Shown here: piece by piece, positions 8,480 through 18,700 of the stretch
Numbering within the stretch: position 1 is the stretch's first letter
How the letters are laid out: the number at the start of each line of letters is the position of its first letter
DNA from: Candidatus Kuenenia stuttgartensis
Lineage (GTDB): Bacteria; Planctomycetota; Planctomycetia; Isosphaerales; Isosphaeraceae
Direction of reading: 5' to 3'
Assembly: GCA_945865635.1 (NCBI GenBank)
Contig: CAMBEP010000020.1
Coordinates: 1-64,000, forward strand
DNA length: 64,000 nt
Position numbers and translations under genes: made by a program
The notes under the pieces: model-generated
The model's database searches: none
What the model was told of the DNA's origin: nothing
The model's input: only the letters and a program-made list of their open reading frames with translations

Positions 8480-9688
8480 ATGAATGCGAGCCAAAGTGTT
8501 GCCATGCGAATTGCCCTGATCACCGAAACTTATCCGCCACAGATTAATGGCGTTTCGAGAACACTTGGCAGGCTTACAAGTCATTTGGCAAGCAAGGGTC
8601 ATGAATTATTGGTGATTCATCCGGAATACAGAAATTATCAATATGCAGCCTCACCTGATTCAGGGGCAATTAGCGAACATATCCGGGTTTTGAACATGCC
8701 ATCCATGGCATTACCATTTTATCAGGAAGTGGTTCTGCCCAGGCCCCCATTTACGAAATATAAACAGGCATTGATCGAATTTCGACCGACTCTTGTACAT
8801 ATTGCTACCGAGGGTGGCCTGGGTCTATCCGCATTAAAATTTTGCCGAAAGCAAAGCTGGCCGGTGGTCTCCAGTTTTCATACAAATTTCGACGCCTATG
8901 CTCGTCATTATCGGATGAGTTGGACGGTACCAATCGTCGCGAGATATTTAAAATGGTTCCATAACAACACGCTCGCCACTTATGTACCGTCGCCATCGAT
9001 TATCAATCGGCTTCAGGAACTCGGTTTCAAGCGATTGCATCTCTGGCCCAGAGGAGTCGATACGAGCCTGTTTCAGCCTGATCGTTTGGGTGCCAAAGCC
9101 GTTCGAGAACAGTTTCTGATTCCGTTGGATGCAATCGTGGTCGGCCATTGCGGGCGGCTGGCCGCTGAGAAAAACATTGATTATCTGGGCGATGCTCTTG
9201 CAATCGTTTTAGAGCAGAATCCTGAGATCCACTGTTTGATTGTGGGCGATGGCCCTGCCAGAGCCTCATTGGAAACACGCCTGGATTCCATTCCGCAAGC
9301 CACATCCAGGATTCACTTTACAGGCTATTTGACAGGCCATTTACTGGCCGATGCCTATTCGGCAATGAATCTCTTTGCATTTTCGAGCAGAACCGAAACA
9401 TTTGGAAACGTGCTGCTTGAGGCCATGGCCAGCGGTTTGCCCGTGGTTGCACTGGCAGATGGAGGGCCATCCGACGTGGTCCAAGATGGTCAAACCGGTA
9501 CTCTCCTTCCGCCCGAAACACCAGCCGTTGAGATGGCGAACGTCATAAATCACTGGTCAGCAGATCAAAACTTGAGAACAAGACTCTCATCAGGGGCAAG
9601 AGTTTACGCCAAATCACAGACTTGGGAGCGAATTATGGACCAACTCATCCGCGACTACGAAACAGTCCTTGAACATAACCAACTTTAA
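8480..9688 (+). CDS. GT4-family glycosyltransferase (mannosyltransferase-like)
   Basis: 402 residues with both GT-B halves. The N-terminal domain has ALITETYPPQINGVSRT, HIATEGGLG and SSFHTNFDAYARHY; the C-terminal domain has WPRGVDTSLFQP, VGHCGRLAAEKN, LIVGDGP and SSRTETFGNVLLEAMASGLPVVA, the last holding the E-x7-E donor site. The PPQINGVSRT opening and the RGVD linker are typical of the alpha-mannosyltransferases (MgtA/PimB-like) and of sulfolipid/glycolipid synthases, so a membrane glycolipid acceptor is likely. ATG 8504 (MRIALITE) is an alternative start and would give a more typical N-terminus. It stands alone with A+T-rich DNA upstream. Confidence 0.85.
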   Translation: MNASQSVAMRIALITETYPPQINGVSRTLGRLTSHLASKGHELLVIHPEYRNYQYAASPDSGAISEHIRVLNMPSMALPFYQEVVLPRPPFTKYKQALIEFRPTLVHIATEGGLGLSALKFCRKQSWPVVSSFHTNFDAYARHYRMSWTVPIVARYLKWFHNNTLATYVPSPSIINRLQELGFKRLHLWPRGVDTSLFQPDRLGAKAVREQFLIPLDAIVVGHCGRLAAEKNIDYLGDALAIVLEQNPEIHCLIVGDGPARASLETRLDSIPQATSRIHFTGYLTGHLLADAYSAMNLFAFSSRTETFGNVLLEAMASGLPVVALADGGPSDVVQDGQTGTLLPPETPAVEMANVINHWSADQNLRTRLSSGARVYAKSQTWERIMDQLIRDYETVLEHNQL

Positions 9689-9730
9689 ATCTTGTTTTTT
9701 CGTTTCTGGTCTATTTTTGTATATACTCTT

Positions 9731-9976
9731 CGCGGCCATGAATGACACTTTTTGATCGCGACGATGCCGGAGGCATCTCAGCCAGTAGCCGGTGGTTGAG
9801 CGCAGCGGAACCTTCCGGATTTGCATTCAAAAAAGATTCTTGCACCCCGGCCGGGGTGCAAGAACGTTGGTCGAGTCGTCGTCCGGCAGGGTCGTCGCTG
9901 ACGCTGCTTGACCACCGGCTAGAGGCTGCAATGCCTACGGCTTCGTTTCGATCAAAACATGTCATTTATGACCGCG
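9731..9976. repeat. Large imperfect palindromic repeat element
   Basis: A 246-base imperfect palindrome. The outer arms pair over about 70 bases each (9731-9800 with 9907-9976), for example CGCGGCCATGAATGACA against the complement of the right end, and GATGCC.GAGGCAT..CAGCC..TAGCCGGTGGT in both arms. The centre 9837-9864 is a perfect 28-base palindrome (TTCTTGCACCCCGG and its complement). Elements of this type, which produce phantom reading frames containing SCTPAGVQ on both strands, recur widely in planctomycete genomes; I state that from memory. It lies between convergent genes and reaches into the 3' end of the leftward gene. Confidence 0.85.
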
Positions 9977-10553
9977 AAGCAGGTGCATATAACCCCCCTA
10001 GCAGTGGATTAAATCCAAGTTCAATGACTTTGAAGCCATTGAATTGAAGGGTTTTGATTACAAGATTACCATTGCCGCCAGCATTCGCGTAAGCACCTCT
10101 ACCACCGACTATTGTATAAGTGCCGGAGCCAAATCCACCTGTAGAATTCGTCGCGGCGGCGGCCTCTTCGGTGGTTATTGTAAATTTCAGGGAGATTTGT
10201 CCTCCCTTGACCTTGATTGTCATCGAGCCAGCCGTAGGATAGATGGTGTCATTATAATCGGCCATTGAGATTGCTCTCGTCTTAGAACCATTGATAAGCA
10301 ATGGTCCCAATAATGCGGCCTTGGTCGGAGCTCCCATCATACCTGATTTGCTTGGGATTACGGTCCCTGCCATAAACCCACTTATTTGATAATCCATTAC
10401 GTAACCGGTAGTCTGCTGCGTGTGAACGGGCTTTGCGGCCGCTGCGTGTACGATTTTCGCACCCGTGGCATGAATTGTTGGCACCATGGTCGACAAAACC
10501 ATGATCGACTCAAGAGACTGAACCTCAGGTTGGAAATTCTTATTTTTTTTCAT
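9966..10553 (-). CDS. Hypothetical protein with planctomycete LExxxxLS-type N-terminal motif
   Basis: 195 residues, no family recognised. It begins MKKNKNFQPEVQSLESIMVLST, resembling the P.LE.LE.R..LS motif found near the N-terminus of many exported planctomycete proteins. The rest is Gly/Ala/Thr-rich with short beta-strand patterns (GSMTIKVKGGQISLKFTI, GSGTYTIVGGRGAYANAGG), similar in feel to calycin/allene-oxide-cyclase-like small barrels (the GTYTIVGGTGAYANA pattern). The last three codons and the stop lie inside the palindromic element, so the C-terminus was probably altered when that element arrived. Confidence 0.6.
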   Translation of the reverse strand: MKKNKNFQPEVQSLESIMVLSTMVPTIHATGAKIVHAAAAKPVHTQQTTGYVMDYQISGFMAGTVIPSKSGMMGAPTKAALLGPLLINGSKTRAISMADYNDTIYPTAGSMTIKVKGGQISLKFTITTEEAAAATNSTGGFGSGTYTIVGGRGAYANAGGNGNLVIKTLQFNGFKVIELGFNPLLGGLYAPASRS

Positions 10554-10939
10554 CGCGGTGTGATTCCTGTGATCTAATGAGAAATAAGCCTACTCAACCC
10601 GGAAACCCAAGTTGCCATAGAAGACCTATAATACCCAATTTAACAAAAGCTTGTACATGGGTCAACACTTTCCTCAAAAAACCGTGAGCTTTTTTACATA
10701 TATTCCGAATATTACCTCAAGACATTATAAGATATAGCTTTAGAGTTTTTTATCTTCACTGATCGTGCACTTCCAGAGCATTATCCATCGCCACTTGTCG
10801 TTTTGGGCCCTCTTGAAACCAATGCGAGTCGAGCTTTCCACTCTATAAAACCAAGAGAGCCTTGAGGAGTCCCGTTGCTTTGGATCCCAAAAACCATGAA
10901 TGACGGACCATGGCCGGTGGGCTACAATCTTATTTATAG
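10554..10939. other. Divergent intergenic region
   Basis: About 385 bases between a leftward and a rightward gene, A+T-rich near the leftward start. No reading frame, repeat or strong hairpin is evident; it should contain two divergent promoters. Confidence 0.45.
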
Positions 10940-11596
10940 ATGGTCAAGAACCTGGAGAACTTTCTGAGAATCAAGGAGCCTGAGCCAAAGATGCCTGAAC
11001 CAGTCAAACCTGATGTTTTGAGTGAAGACACGAAGCGTGCGCAGCGTATTCCACCCGGGCAATTCCAAACGATTAAGTGGCCTGTTTTGCATGCAGGCAG
11101 TGTACCACGGATAAGTCTGGAGAGCTGGCGGCTCGAACTTTTTGGTCTGGTGGCCAATAGGGTCTCGCTCAGTTGGGAAGAACTTCAAGCCCAGCCGAAG
11201 GTTCGGGTGTTTGCAGACATGCACTGCGTCACTCGATGGAGCATGCTCGACAATGTTTGGGAAGGTGTTTCGACACGGCATCTAGCGGCCCTGGCAGGTA
11301 TCAAGGCGGATGCAAAATATGTGATTGCCCATTGCTCACATGGGTTTACAACCAATATGCCGCTCAAGGATTTTCTCGATGACGATTGCCTTGTGGCCTG
11401 GAGTCGCAATGATCAACCGTTAGAACCGGACCATGGCTGGCCATTGCGTCTGATGATCCCAAAGCTTTACGCCTGGAAGTCGGCCAAATGGCTTTTAGGG
11501 CTTGAGTTTGCGGCCAGCGACGAGCCTGGCTTTTGGGAGCAGAACGGCTATCACAATCATGGAGACCCTTGGACGGAAGAGCGTTTCTGGGACTGA
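10940..11596 (+). CDS. Molybdopterin-dependent oxidoreductase (sulfite oxidase fold, YuiH/MsrP-like)
   Basis: 218 residues matching the oxidoreductase molybdopterin-binding domain. Signatures are the DMHCVTRW segment, whose cysteine ligates molybdenum, HCSHGFTTNMPL, PDHGWPLRLMIPKLYAWKSAKW and the closing FWEQNGYHNHGDPW. MsrP-type relatives repair oxidised methionine in the periplasm and have a twin-arginine leader; this protein has none, so it is more like the cytosolic YuiH group of unknown substrate. No haem subunit gene is nearby. The start has no clear ribosome-binding site. Confidence 0.85.
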   Translation: MVKNLENFLRIKEPEPKMPEPVKPDVLSEDTKRAQRIPPGQFQTIKWPVLHAGSVPRISLESWRLELFGLVANRVSLSWEELQAQPKVRVFADMHCVTRWSMLDNVWEGVSTRHLAALAGIKADAKYVIAHCSHGFTTNMPLKDFLDDDCLVAWSRNDQPLEPDHGWPLRLMIPKLYAWKSAKWLLGLEFAASDEPGFWEQNGYHNHGDPWTEERFWD

Positions 11597-11674
11597 TTCA
11601 TGGCAGAGATCGTGGTGAGTTTGATCGGACCGGGCAGCCGCACCTTCCCTGGTGGTTGACCCGGTCGTTATACT

Positions 11675-12802
11675 TTGATTGAATCGCAATGCAACTTGAC
11701 AAGCAACAGTTTTGGCACGTCGTCCATGGACATGAAAATCAATCGGTTTCCGGGAATTCCACCTGGCCTGATTTCGGGAATGAATCGTCGTCAGTGGCTT
11801 GGAGCCATATTGGGCGCTGGGAGTCTTGGTATTGGTGGTCGGAGAGCGGTTTCACAAAGCATGATGCAATTGGTAAAAACTCCGGGTACAGAGCTCTGGG
11901 GAAAGCCGATTCCGATTGACCAGGAGTGCAATGTCCAGCTTTTTTCGCCTGAACGGCCTGCAGGAACCTCAAAATCGGTTCTGGCAGATATTCCGCTGAT
12001 TTTCCTTTTTGGAGGCAATGGAATGGGAGCGGTTGTGAAGTCGAGCCAGGCTTTGCAATTGGCTGGTGAATTACAATCTCGTGGCTGCGCTGCTGCTGTT
12101 TTAAATCACCCGGAATTACAGACCAGAATGGACTTTCACCGATCCATCATTGGCCCCATGCACAAGATTATTGGAAGCGACTGGGCGAAACAGAATTGTA
12201 TTGACACGCAGAAAATTGGAGCTGCTGGTTTTTCGGCGGGCGGGCTGATTGCAACCCTGCTGGGAACGGTTTATCAACGCGAATTGAATTTCAAGGTCCA
12301 GGCCGCTTTGAATTATTATGGGCCTGTTGATCTAAGGCAGTGGTTTGCATTCCATATGGTCAGGGCGGGCGAAATGCAATACGACAGTTTTTATGATGGG
12401 CTGCGTGGTCCAGACGAGATTGGTCATTCCGCAAATGGTGCGATTCGGTGCCGGGATTTAAGCCAGCGCGTGATTTTGAAGGTGGCTCAGAATTTGGGCG
12501 GAATGGCGCCGGGCAGGCTTCATCCATTTTCTCATGAATGTTTATGGAATGACCGTTCTGATTGTGGGCTGGCTGAGCCGATGCCGATCATGGGGATTTT
12601 CGGTACGAAGGACGACAATTGCGACTCCGTATTTCAGTCGCGACTTTTGATGCGGATGGCGGAGAAAACGGGTGCCCGCCATGAAGTTCGGATTTACCAA
12701 GGGCTGCATGGTGTAGGCTGGGATGCCTGCCCGGAATCTGTCGACTGGCTGATCCAGCAATTGGAATCGGCAGACCGATCACCTGCGACGCTCATCGCGT
12801 AA
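11675..12802 (+). CDS. Exported alpha/beta hydrolase (dienelactone-hydrolase-like)
   Basis: The nucleophile elbow GFSAGG, the GIFGTKDDNCD acid segment and the IYQGLHGVGWD histidine segment form an alpha/beta-hydrolase triad in the usual order. A twin-arginine-like leader MNRRQWLGAILGAGSLGIGG begins at 11780; the frame is open from TTG 11675 and ATGs at 11726 and 11732 are also possible, so the exact start is unsure. Family members are esterases, lipases and dienelactone hydrolases; the substrate is unknown. Its 3' end overlaps the convergent rhomboid gene by 24 bases. Confidence 0.75.
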   Translation: MIESQCNLTSNSFGTSSMDMKINRFPGIPPGLISGMNRRQWLGAILGAGSLGIGGRRAVSQSMMQLVKTPGTELWGKPIPIDQECNVQLFSPERPAGTSKSVLADIPLIFLFGGNGMGAVVKSSQALQLAGELQSRGCAAAVLNHPELQTRMDFHRSIIGPMHKIIGSDWAKQNCIDTQKIGAAGFSAGGLIATLLGTVYQRELNFKVQAALNYYGPVDLRQWFAFHMVRAGEMQYDSFYDGLRGPDEIGHSANGAIRCRDLSQRVILKVAQNLGGMAPGRLHPFSHECLWNDRSDCGLAEPMPIMGIFGTKDDNCDSVFQSRLLMRMAEKTGARHEVRIYQGLHGVGWDACPESVDWLIQQLESADRSPATLIA

Positions 12803-13711
12803 CCCGATCAGTGTGCCCATGAACATGCCTGCCACCAGCCCACCGGCATGGGCTCCATTGGCGACTGGGCCCAAAGCGCCTGTGAAGCAGAGAACCATCC
12901 AGATTAAAGCCCATTGAATGTCAGATGCTGAGAGTCGGAGGTAGGTTCCCCTGCAATTCTGGGCATACATCCAGACGAACCCGATCATGCCATAAATGGC
13001 TCCCGAGAAACCTCCGAATAAAATCGTATGTTTTTCGAGTCCATAGATATCCCAGAAGTATTCCGCGAAGCATGAGGCGATATGAGTGAAGAGAACAATG
13101 GCGAGGAACATTTTCGAGCCTTTTTCGCGCTCAATCATGCCTCCCAGATTCACAGCCCATGACATATTGAACAGAAGATGCATAAAATTCATATGTAAAA
13201 ACATCGGGGCCACCAGGCGCCATGGCTCATAGCCCAAGGCCCCATTAAGGCTATCAATCACCCATCCATCCTGATCGTCATAGCGTGGAGTGGTGAAATT
13301 GATATATTCAATGACAACGCTGAAATTTTTCCCGAAATTTGTCCAAAGGCTGACACCGATGGAGAGAGCAACGATCATGGTTACGACCGGGGTTCGCCTG
13401 AGGAATCGCCCGGAGTCGTAGACACTGCCGGCGTCGACCACGCGGCGGGCGTATTCAAGTTCGAGCTTTGATTCCGCTTGCCTCAAGGTTTTTGCCTGTT
13501 GAGACGCGCTGGCAAGTGCGGGCAAGTTTGGGTCATGAAGGTATTCTGCCAGCAATTGGCGAGCTTCATCAAGTTGTGATTCGTTAATCAGCCATACGGA
13601 AATTGTTTGATCGGAGTTCGTACGAAGCTCAGATTTCATGCCCTTGGTGAGCAGGTAATCTGAGAAGAGAGAGGCAGACTTCGGGTCTGGCAATTGGCCG
13701 ATTTCACGCAT
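12779..13711 (-). CDS. glpG: Rhomboid family intramembrane serine protease, GlpG-like
   Basis: 310 residues. Residues 1-65 match the GlpG-type cytoplasmic domain (LPDPKSASLFSDYLLTKGM, then VWLINESQLDEARQLLAEY). From ~105 on come about six membrane helices with WRLVAPMFLHMNFMHLLFNM, the catalytic serine in GGFSGAIYG (S236) and the catalytic histidine in GAHAGG (H288). The enzyme cuts transmembrane segments within the bilayer. It is a single leftward gene convergent with the hydrolase gene. The assignment to the GlpG subtype rests on the N-terminal domain. Confidence 0.9.
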   Translation of the reverse strand: MREIGQLPDPKSASLFSDYLLTKGMKSELRTNSDQTISVWLINESQLDEARQLLAEYLHDPNLPALASASQQAKTLRQAESKLELEYARRVVDAGSVYDSGRFLRRTPVVTMIVALSIGVSLWTNFGKNFSVVIEYINFTTPRYDDQDGWVIDSLNGALGYEPWRLVAPMFLHMNFMHLLFNMSWAVNLGGMIEREKGSKMFLAIVLFTHIASCFAEYFWDIYGLEKHTILFGGFSGAIYGMIGFVWMYAQNCRGTYLRLSASDIQWALIWMVLCFTGALGPVANGAHAGGLVAGMFMGTLIGLRDERRR

Positions 13712-14068
13712 GATCCACGTTTTTGGCCCAAGGCCAAACCCCTATTTTGTATTGTTGTTTCGGCTTCAGAATTCTGGGTCTGCCAGAAGATGAATCCAGT
13801 ATAGCGTATCGAGGCAATGCGGAAAACGGGCCAGAGGTCAAGTGATTGAGTTTGAACTGTGGGCCGCAGGCTTTTGCGATGGTCCTGCCAGTCAAAATCC
13901 GCAACGAATCATGGCTTCATCATAATCTCCAAGAATCCTCACAAAAACTTCATTGAAATACATGTGCCTCTCAATTGACTGGCAGCTTCCCGGACTCTAA
14001 AGTGAATGATGTAGTCAAGAACATCCACATATATGCTTATGTGGATTTGATGAAAGAATGATGAACAA
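13712..14068. other. Divergent intergenic region upstream of the pseudopilin gene
   Basis: About 355 bases between the leftward rhomboid and rightward pseudopilin genes. Apart from a short inverted repeat close to the pseudopilin start (listed separately) I see no gene or repeat. Confidence 0.45.
14023..14046 (+). promoter_or_regulatory. Inverted repeat just upstream of the pseudopilin gene
   Basis: ATCCACAT and ATGTGGAT form a perfect 8-base inverted repeat with an 8-base spacer, ending 22 bases before the pseudopilin start. It could be an operator or a leader hairpin; there is no further support. Confidence 0.3.
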
Positions 14069-15208
14069 ATGATGAAGAGAGCCATGATGAATCGTCGCAA
14101 AGGGTTTACTCTTATTGAGTTACTGGTCGTTATCGCGATCATTGCCGTCTTGATCAGTCTGCTTTTGCCCGCAGTGCAGTCGGCTCGCGAGGCGGCTCGC
14201 CGCGCCCAGTGCGTAAACAATCTGAAGCAAATCGGTCTGGCATTTCACAATTATGAGAGCTCTGTCAGTGCATTTCCTATGCAAACCATTGTCATACCCT
14301 CTGCAACGGGTGCTCCTGGAACCTGGAGTTTCGAATCGTCCTGGAGTGCGTTCGCCCGAAGTGCACCATTTCTTGAGCAAAACGCTTTTTATACTTCGAT
14401 CAACTTCAACCTGACTTACAGTGATCCATCGAATACGACCGTTTCCAACATTCCACTCTCGTTCTTGTATTGCCCAAGCGATGTCGGGTCGCACATTGAT
14501 GACTCCTCAATGGGCTCAACCTTTTATGGGACAACAAGCTATGGTGTGAGCAATGGCGACTGGTACGTTTATCAAACCAACTGGGGTGCGACAAATACGG
14601 TTGGACCAATGAGCCGGTCTCTATTCGGGCCAAACTATTCTCGTACAATTTCCATGATGACGGACGGCACAAGCAACACTCTGATGGCTGCTGAAGGGAC
14701 CATTGGCCACGCACAATTCCGGAGCTGCCTGAAAACACCGTCGCTCCCAAGTGCGGCTTCAGTTGGGACTTTCAGCCCAACCAACGTACCTGCTCCCGGA
14801 GCCGATTCGATTGCCGCATTGCAATCGCTTGTCGCTTCCTGCGCAGCGGCCTCGGGTAAAATCAAAGCCGGTGGTCCTATCAGCCACACACGCTGGTGTA
14901 ATGGTGGGGTTTATTATTCCGGATTCACGACAGCAATGACACCCAATCATAAAATCATGGCAATCAGCCGTGCGACGGGTTTTGCCAATGGTGGCAAGAT
15001 GGTTGAAGTGGACTGGAATTCTGTGGATGAAAACGATGGTGGACCAACTTACATGTCAAACTCTGCCTCTAGCAATCACTCCGGTGGTGTGAATACCGTG
15101 TTTGCCGATGGCAGTGTGAAGTTCATCAAAAATTCGATCAATGCTGGGACATGGCGAGCCCTTGGAACCATGAACGGCGGCGAGGTTACCTCAGGCGATA
15201 CTTACTGA
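14069..15208 (+). CDS. DUF1559-family pseudopilin-like protein
   Basis: 379 residues with a type IV prepilin leader: RRKG followed by [20 protein letters not shown], a site for prepilin peptidase. Next comes the [30 protein letters not shown] helix that marks the planctomycete DUF1559 family, and near the end the [22 protein letters not shown] motif, both constant features. These proteins occur in very many copies per planctomycete genome and are thought to be surface or envelope pseudopilins; their function is not known. ATG 14087 would give a shorter, equally good leader. A lipoprotein gene follows 87 bases downstream, a pairing common for this family. Confidence 0.92.
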   Translation: MMKRAMMNRRKGFTLIELLVVIAIIAVLISLLLPAVQSAREAARRAQCVNNLKQIGLAFHNYESSVSAFPMQTIVIPSATGAPGTWSFESSWSAFARSAPFLEQNAFYTSINFNLTYSDPSNTTVSNIPLSFLYCPSDVGSHIDDSSMGSTFYGTTSYGVSNGDWYVYQTNWGATNTVGPMSRSLFGPNYSRTISMMTDGTSNTLMAAEGTIGHAQFRSCLKTPSLPSAASVGTFSPTNVPAPGADSIAALQSLVASCAAASGKIKAGGPISHTRWCNGGVYYSGFTTAMTPNHKIMAISRATGFANGGKMVEVDWNSVDENDGGPTYMSNSASSNHSGGVNTVFADGSVKFIKNSINAGTWRALGTMNGGEVTSGDTY

Positions 15209-15295
15209 TTCTTGATCTCTTTTCAAGTTCAATCACACGAAACGGACCCGGCTGAGCACAGTCGTGGTTCGTTTTGGTTTAAGGAGAAATTCATA

Positions 15296-15700
15296 ATGGT
15301 TAGAAGAAATTGCCATCTTGCAATCATTCCTGTTCAGATTGCAATGTTTCTCTCGGGATGCGGTGGAGAGAAAAATCAAGCTGTGGAACGTACGGCAGCC
15401 GTACCTGTCAAAGGGAAAGTGAGCCTCAAAGGCAAACCGATGACCCAGGGCTCGATCAGTTTTGAGCCAATCGATGGTGGTCGGGAAGCGCATGGAACGA
15501 TCGGCGCCGACGGAACTTTCAGTCTGAGCACTTTCAAGGCGGACGATGGGGCCATCCGTGGATCACATCGAATCGCAGTGAAGGCCTCCGGCGGTGGCAA
15601 GAAAGATCTTGTCCCGCTTAAGTACCAAAGCTATAGCTCTTCAGGTATTGAAATTGAAGTCAGCGATGGGAAGACTGATTACCCGATCGATTTGAAATAA
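15296..15700 (+). CDS. Lipoprotein with carboxypeptidase-regulatory-like beta domain
   Basis: Start at ATG 15296, nine bases after AAGGAG. The 134-residue protein has a signal peptide ending in the lipobox LSGC, so it should be lipid-anchored. The mature part (VKGKVSLKGKPMTQGSISFEP, GTIGADGTFSLSTFKADDGAIRGSHRIAV) is the transthyretin/carboxypeptidase-regulatory-like beta sandwich that very often accompanies DUF1559 pseudopilins in planctomycetes. It lies directly downstream of such a gene and is closed by a strong terminator. Function unknown; an envelope partner of the pseudopilin is the inference. Confidence 0.8.
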   Translation: MVRRNCHLAIIPVQIAMFLSGCGGEKNQAVERTAAVPVKGKVSLKGKPMTQGSISFEPIDGGREAHGTIGADGTFSLSTFKADDGAIRGSHRIAVKASGGGKKDLVPLKYQSYSSSGIEIEVSDGKTDYPIDLK

Positions 15701-15720
15701 CATTTCAAGCAGATTTAAAC

Positions 15721-15758
15721 CCGGGTATGCCATTTGGGAAGATGGCATACCCGGAATT
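15721..15758 (+). terminator. Rho-independent terminator after the lipoprotein gene
   Basis: CCGGGTATGCCAT / ATGGCATACCCGG, a perfect 13-pair stem with an 8-base loop, then AATTTT. It sits between convergent genes and may act in both directions. Confidence 0.85.
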
Positions 15759-15769
15759 TTCAAGGTTAT

Positions 15770-18700
15770 TTAAACGACAGGTTTCTTCTTAAACTTTTTT
15801 GCCAGATCGTCAAACAGAGAATAAGCCACAGGAGTGACCAGCAGAGTGGGCAGAAGTGAAAGCATCTGTCCGCCGATAATCACATTGGCAAGGCTGGCAC
15901 GGGCGGCGGCGCCTGGGCCTCTGCCCAAAGCCAGGGGAATCATGCCTGCCACAAGCATCAGGGTGGTCATCAGAATTGGCCGAAGCCTGGTCCGGTTGGC
16001 TTCAAGAATGGCTTTCTCGCGTTCCATACCGCCGCGACGAAGCTCGTTGGTATAGTCCACCTGTAGAATCCCGTTCTTCTTGACAATCCCGACCAGCATG
16101 AAGAGCCCGAAAATGGCGTAGATATCCATAGGCTGGTTGAGAATCCTGAGCGAAACCAGAGCGAATGGAAAAGTCAGGGGCAAGGCCAGAAGAATGGTGA
16201 TCGGGTCTACAAACGACTCAAACTGAGCAGCCAGAACCATATACATAAAGACCAGCGACAAGCCGAAAGCGATCAGGAAATTACGGGCGACGTCGTCCAG
16301 GTTTCTTGAGCGAAAGCCTTTACGGAATTCATAGCCGGGCGGCAGGCCCAAAGCGCTCGCTTCCCGCACCAGAGCGTCGACTCCCTGGCCTGTGGAATAA
16401 CCTTTGGCAAGATTCGCGCCGACAGTGGTTCGGCGCATTCTGTTGAGGCGTTCAATCTGTGATGGTCCGCGGCGTTCATCGCTTGAGGTAAAGCTGCCGA
16501 TCGGGACGAGGGATCGAGTCACATAGGATGGAACGGTGATTTCATCGATCGAATCGCGGGTATCGCGCTGACCGACCTTGGCCCTGAGCCAGACGTCGTA
16601 TTGCTCGTCGCCGTCCTTGAAGGTCGACACGGGTTCGCCACCCACAAGAATGGCCAGTGTGGAAGAGACTGTGGCGGCATCAACACCGAGATCGGCGGCC
16701 CGGTCGCGGTCGATTTCGACCTGAAGCTCTGGCTTTCTGGCGGAGACAGAGGTGTCGACATCGACCACCTCGGGCACTTTGCGGAGCTTTTGGACCAGCA
16801 ATTCCGTGTAGGAGTAAAGGACTTTTAAGTCGGGCCCGATCAGGTTCACGTCGATGGTTGATGAAAGGCCACCCCCACCGCCACGATTGCTGGCTTCGGT
16901 CACGCCAGACCGGAAGTCGGGATACTGGGTCAAAAGCTTGCGAGCCTTGGCCATGACTTCGAACTGTGTATAATCTCGCTCAGTAAGATCGATCAAACGG
17001 ACCAGAATTGAGGCTCGTGTGACATCGCCGGAGCCCTTGGCCACCCGGGTCGAGGTCTCGCCAATGGTGGTCAGGAGGCTCGTCACACCTGGCAGAGTTT
17101 TGAGTTTGCCTTCAATTTCCTGAATTTCCTGGTCAATAGCGGTCAGGTTCGAACCCGGTTGTGCGATCAACTGCACCACGAATTCATTGGTATCGTCTAC
17201 CGGAATATATTCGAGAGGCGTATTTTTCAGGAGCGGGTACGCCGCCCCAACACAGGCCAGGCTGGCCAGAATGATAACGAGCCGGTGCCGCATGCTCCAG
17301 CCCAGTGTGGCCATATAAAATTGTTCGATAATGCGCCATAGAAAACCACTCTTAGAGGAACTATGCGATGTTTCCTCGACTTTCAGAAACCGGCTGCAAA
17401 GCATTGGGGTCAAAGTAAAACTGACAAAAAGACTGACAAGGATCGCAAACGCGATTGTCAGCCCAAAGCTATTAAAAAGCCGCCCCACCTGCCCTTCCAT
17501 AAATGCAACTGGCACGAAAATCACCACCAGGGAGAAGGATGTGGCCAAAACGGCCAGAGCAATTTCGGAAGTGCCCTTGAATGAGGCTGTCATGGCGTCC
17601 TCACCCTTTTCTTCCATGTGCCGGAAGATATTTTCATGCACCACGACGGCGTCATCAATCACAATTCCGATTGCAAGGACCAAAGCCAGCATGGTGATAT
17701 TATTGAGGGTGAAGCCCATCCCATCCATCAGGGCAAACGTGGTGATGATCGATGCCGGGATGGCTGAGGTTGCAATCAAAGTGGTTCGCCAGTCGCGAAT
17801 AAATGCCAGAATCGTGATCGAGACCAATAAGCCAGCCAGCAGAAGGTGGGTTTTCACTTCATCAATCGAGCGTTTGATGAAAATACTCTGATCCGAAACC
17901 GTCTCCAGAATCATATCCCCCGGCAATCCCGCCTTTAAGGATTTCAAACGGGCCTTGACCTGATCCACCACCGCAACGGTATTGGCCCCTGTCTGCTTGC
18001 GGACAAAAAGTGCCACAGCCGCCCGTCCGTCCTGACGGGCCAAGCTTCTCTGATCCTCCACTCCCTCTTCAGCCCGACCTACATCCTTAATCCGGATCGG
18101 ATATCCGTCGCGTACGTCGATCACAAGCTCATTGAATTGGCTGGCAGATTCAAAACGTCCCAAGACTCGCAGAACCAGCTCCCGCCCCGGCTGATCGATC
18201 CGACCGCCGGGCTGTTCCAGATTTTGGGTCGTCAGGGCTCGCCGAACGTCTTCAATCGAAAGGTTGTATTCCTGTAATTTTTCGGTGTCAATCGTGACCT
18301 GAACGGCTCTTTGCTGACCGCCAGCCAATGTCACAGCACCGACTCCGCCCACAGTTTCAATATTCTCCTTGATCCTGCGGCGGGCCAATTCGGTAATTTC
18401 CCTAAGGTCCCGACTGCCTGAAACCACCACGGTAAGCACCGGCGAGGCGTCCTCGTCAAGCTTGTCGATCACTGGAAGAGTCACACCACGTGGCAGTTGC
18501 GCCACCATGGCATTCACTTTGTTCTGCACTTCCTGGGCCGCCACATCAGGGCTCTTGCTCAGCAGGAACCGAATAAAAACCCGGCTGACGCCCTCGCTCG
18601 TTATGGACCTTAGCTCGTCGATGCCCTCAATGGTGTTGACCGCCTCTTCAATCGGTCGGGTGACCTGCGTTTCCACTTCCTCCACGCTTGCCCCACGAAG

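Noticed and set aside
9711-10047. Two overlapping frames on opposite strands with near-identical proteins containing SCTPAGVQ
   Set aside because: They are an artefact of the palindromic element at 9731-9976, not genes.
17331-17891. 186-codon rightward frame rich in Ser, Arg and Ile
   Set aside because: It lies wholly inside the RND permease gene on the other strand and has no family features.
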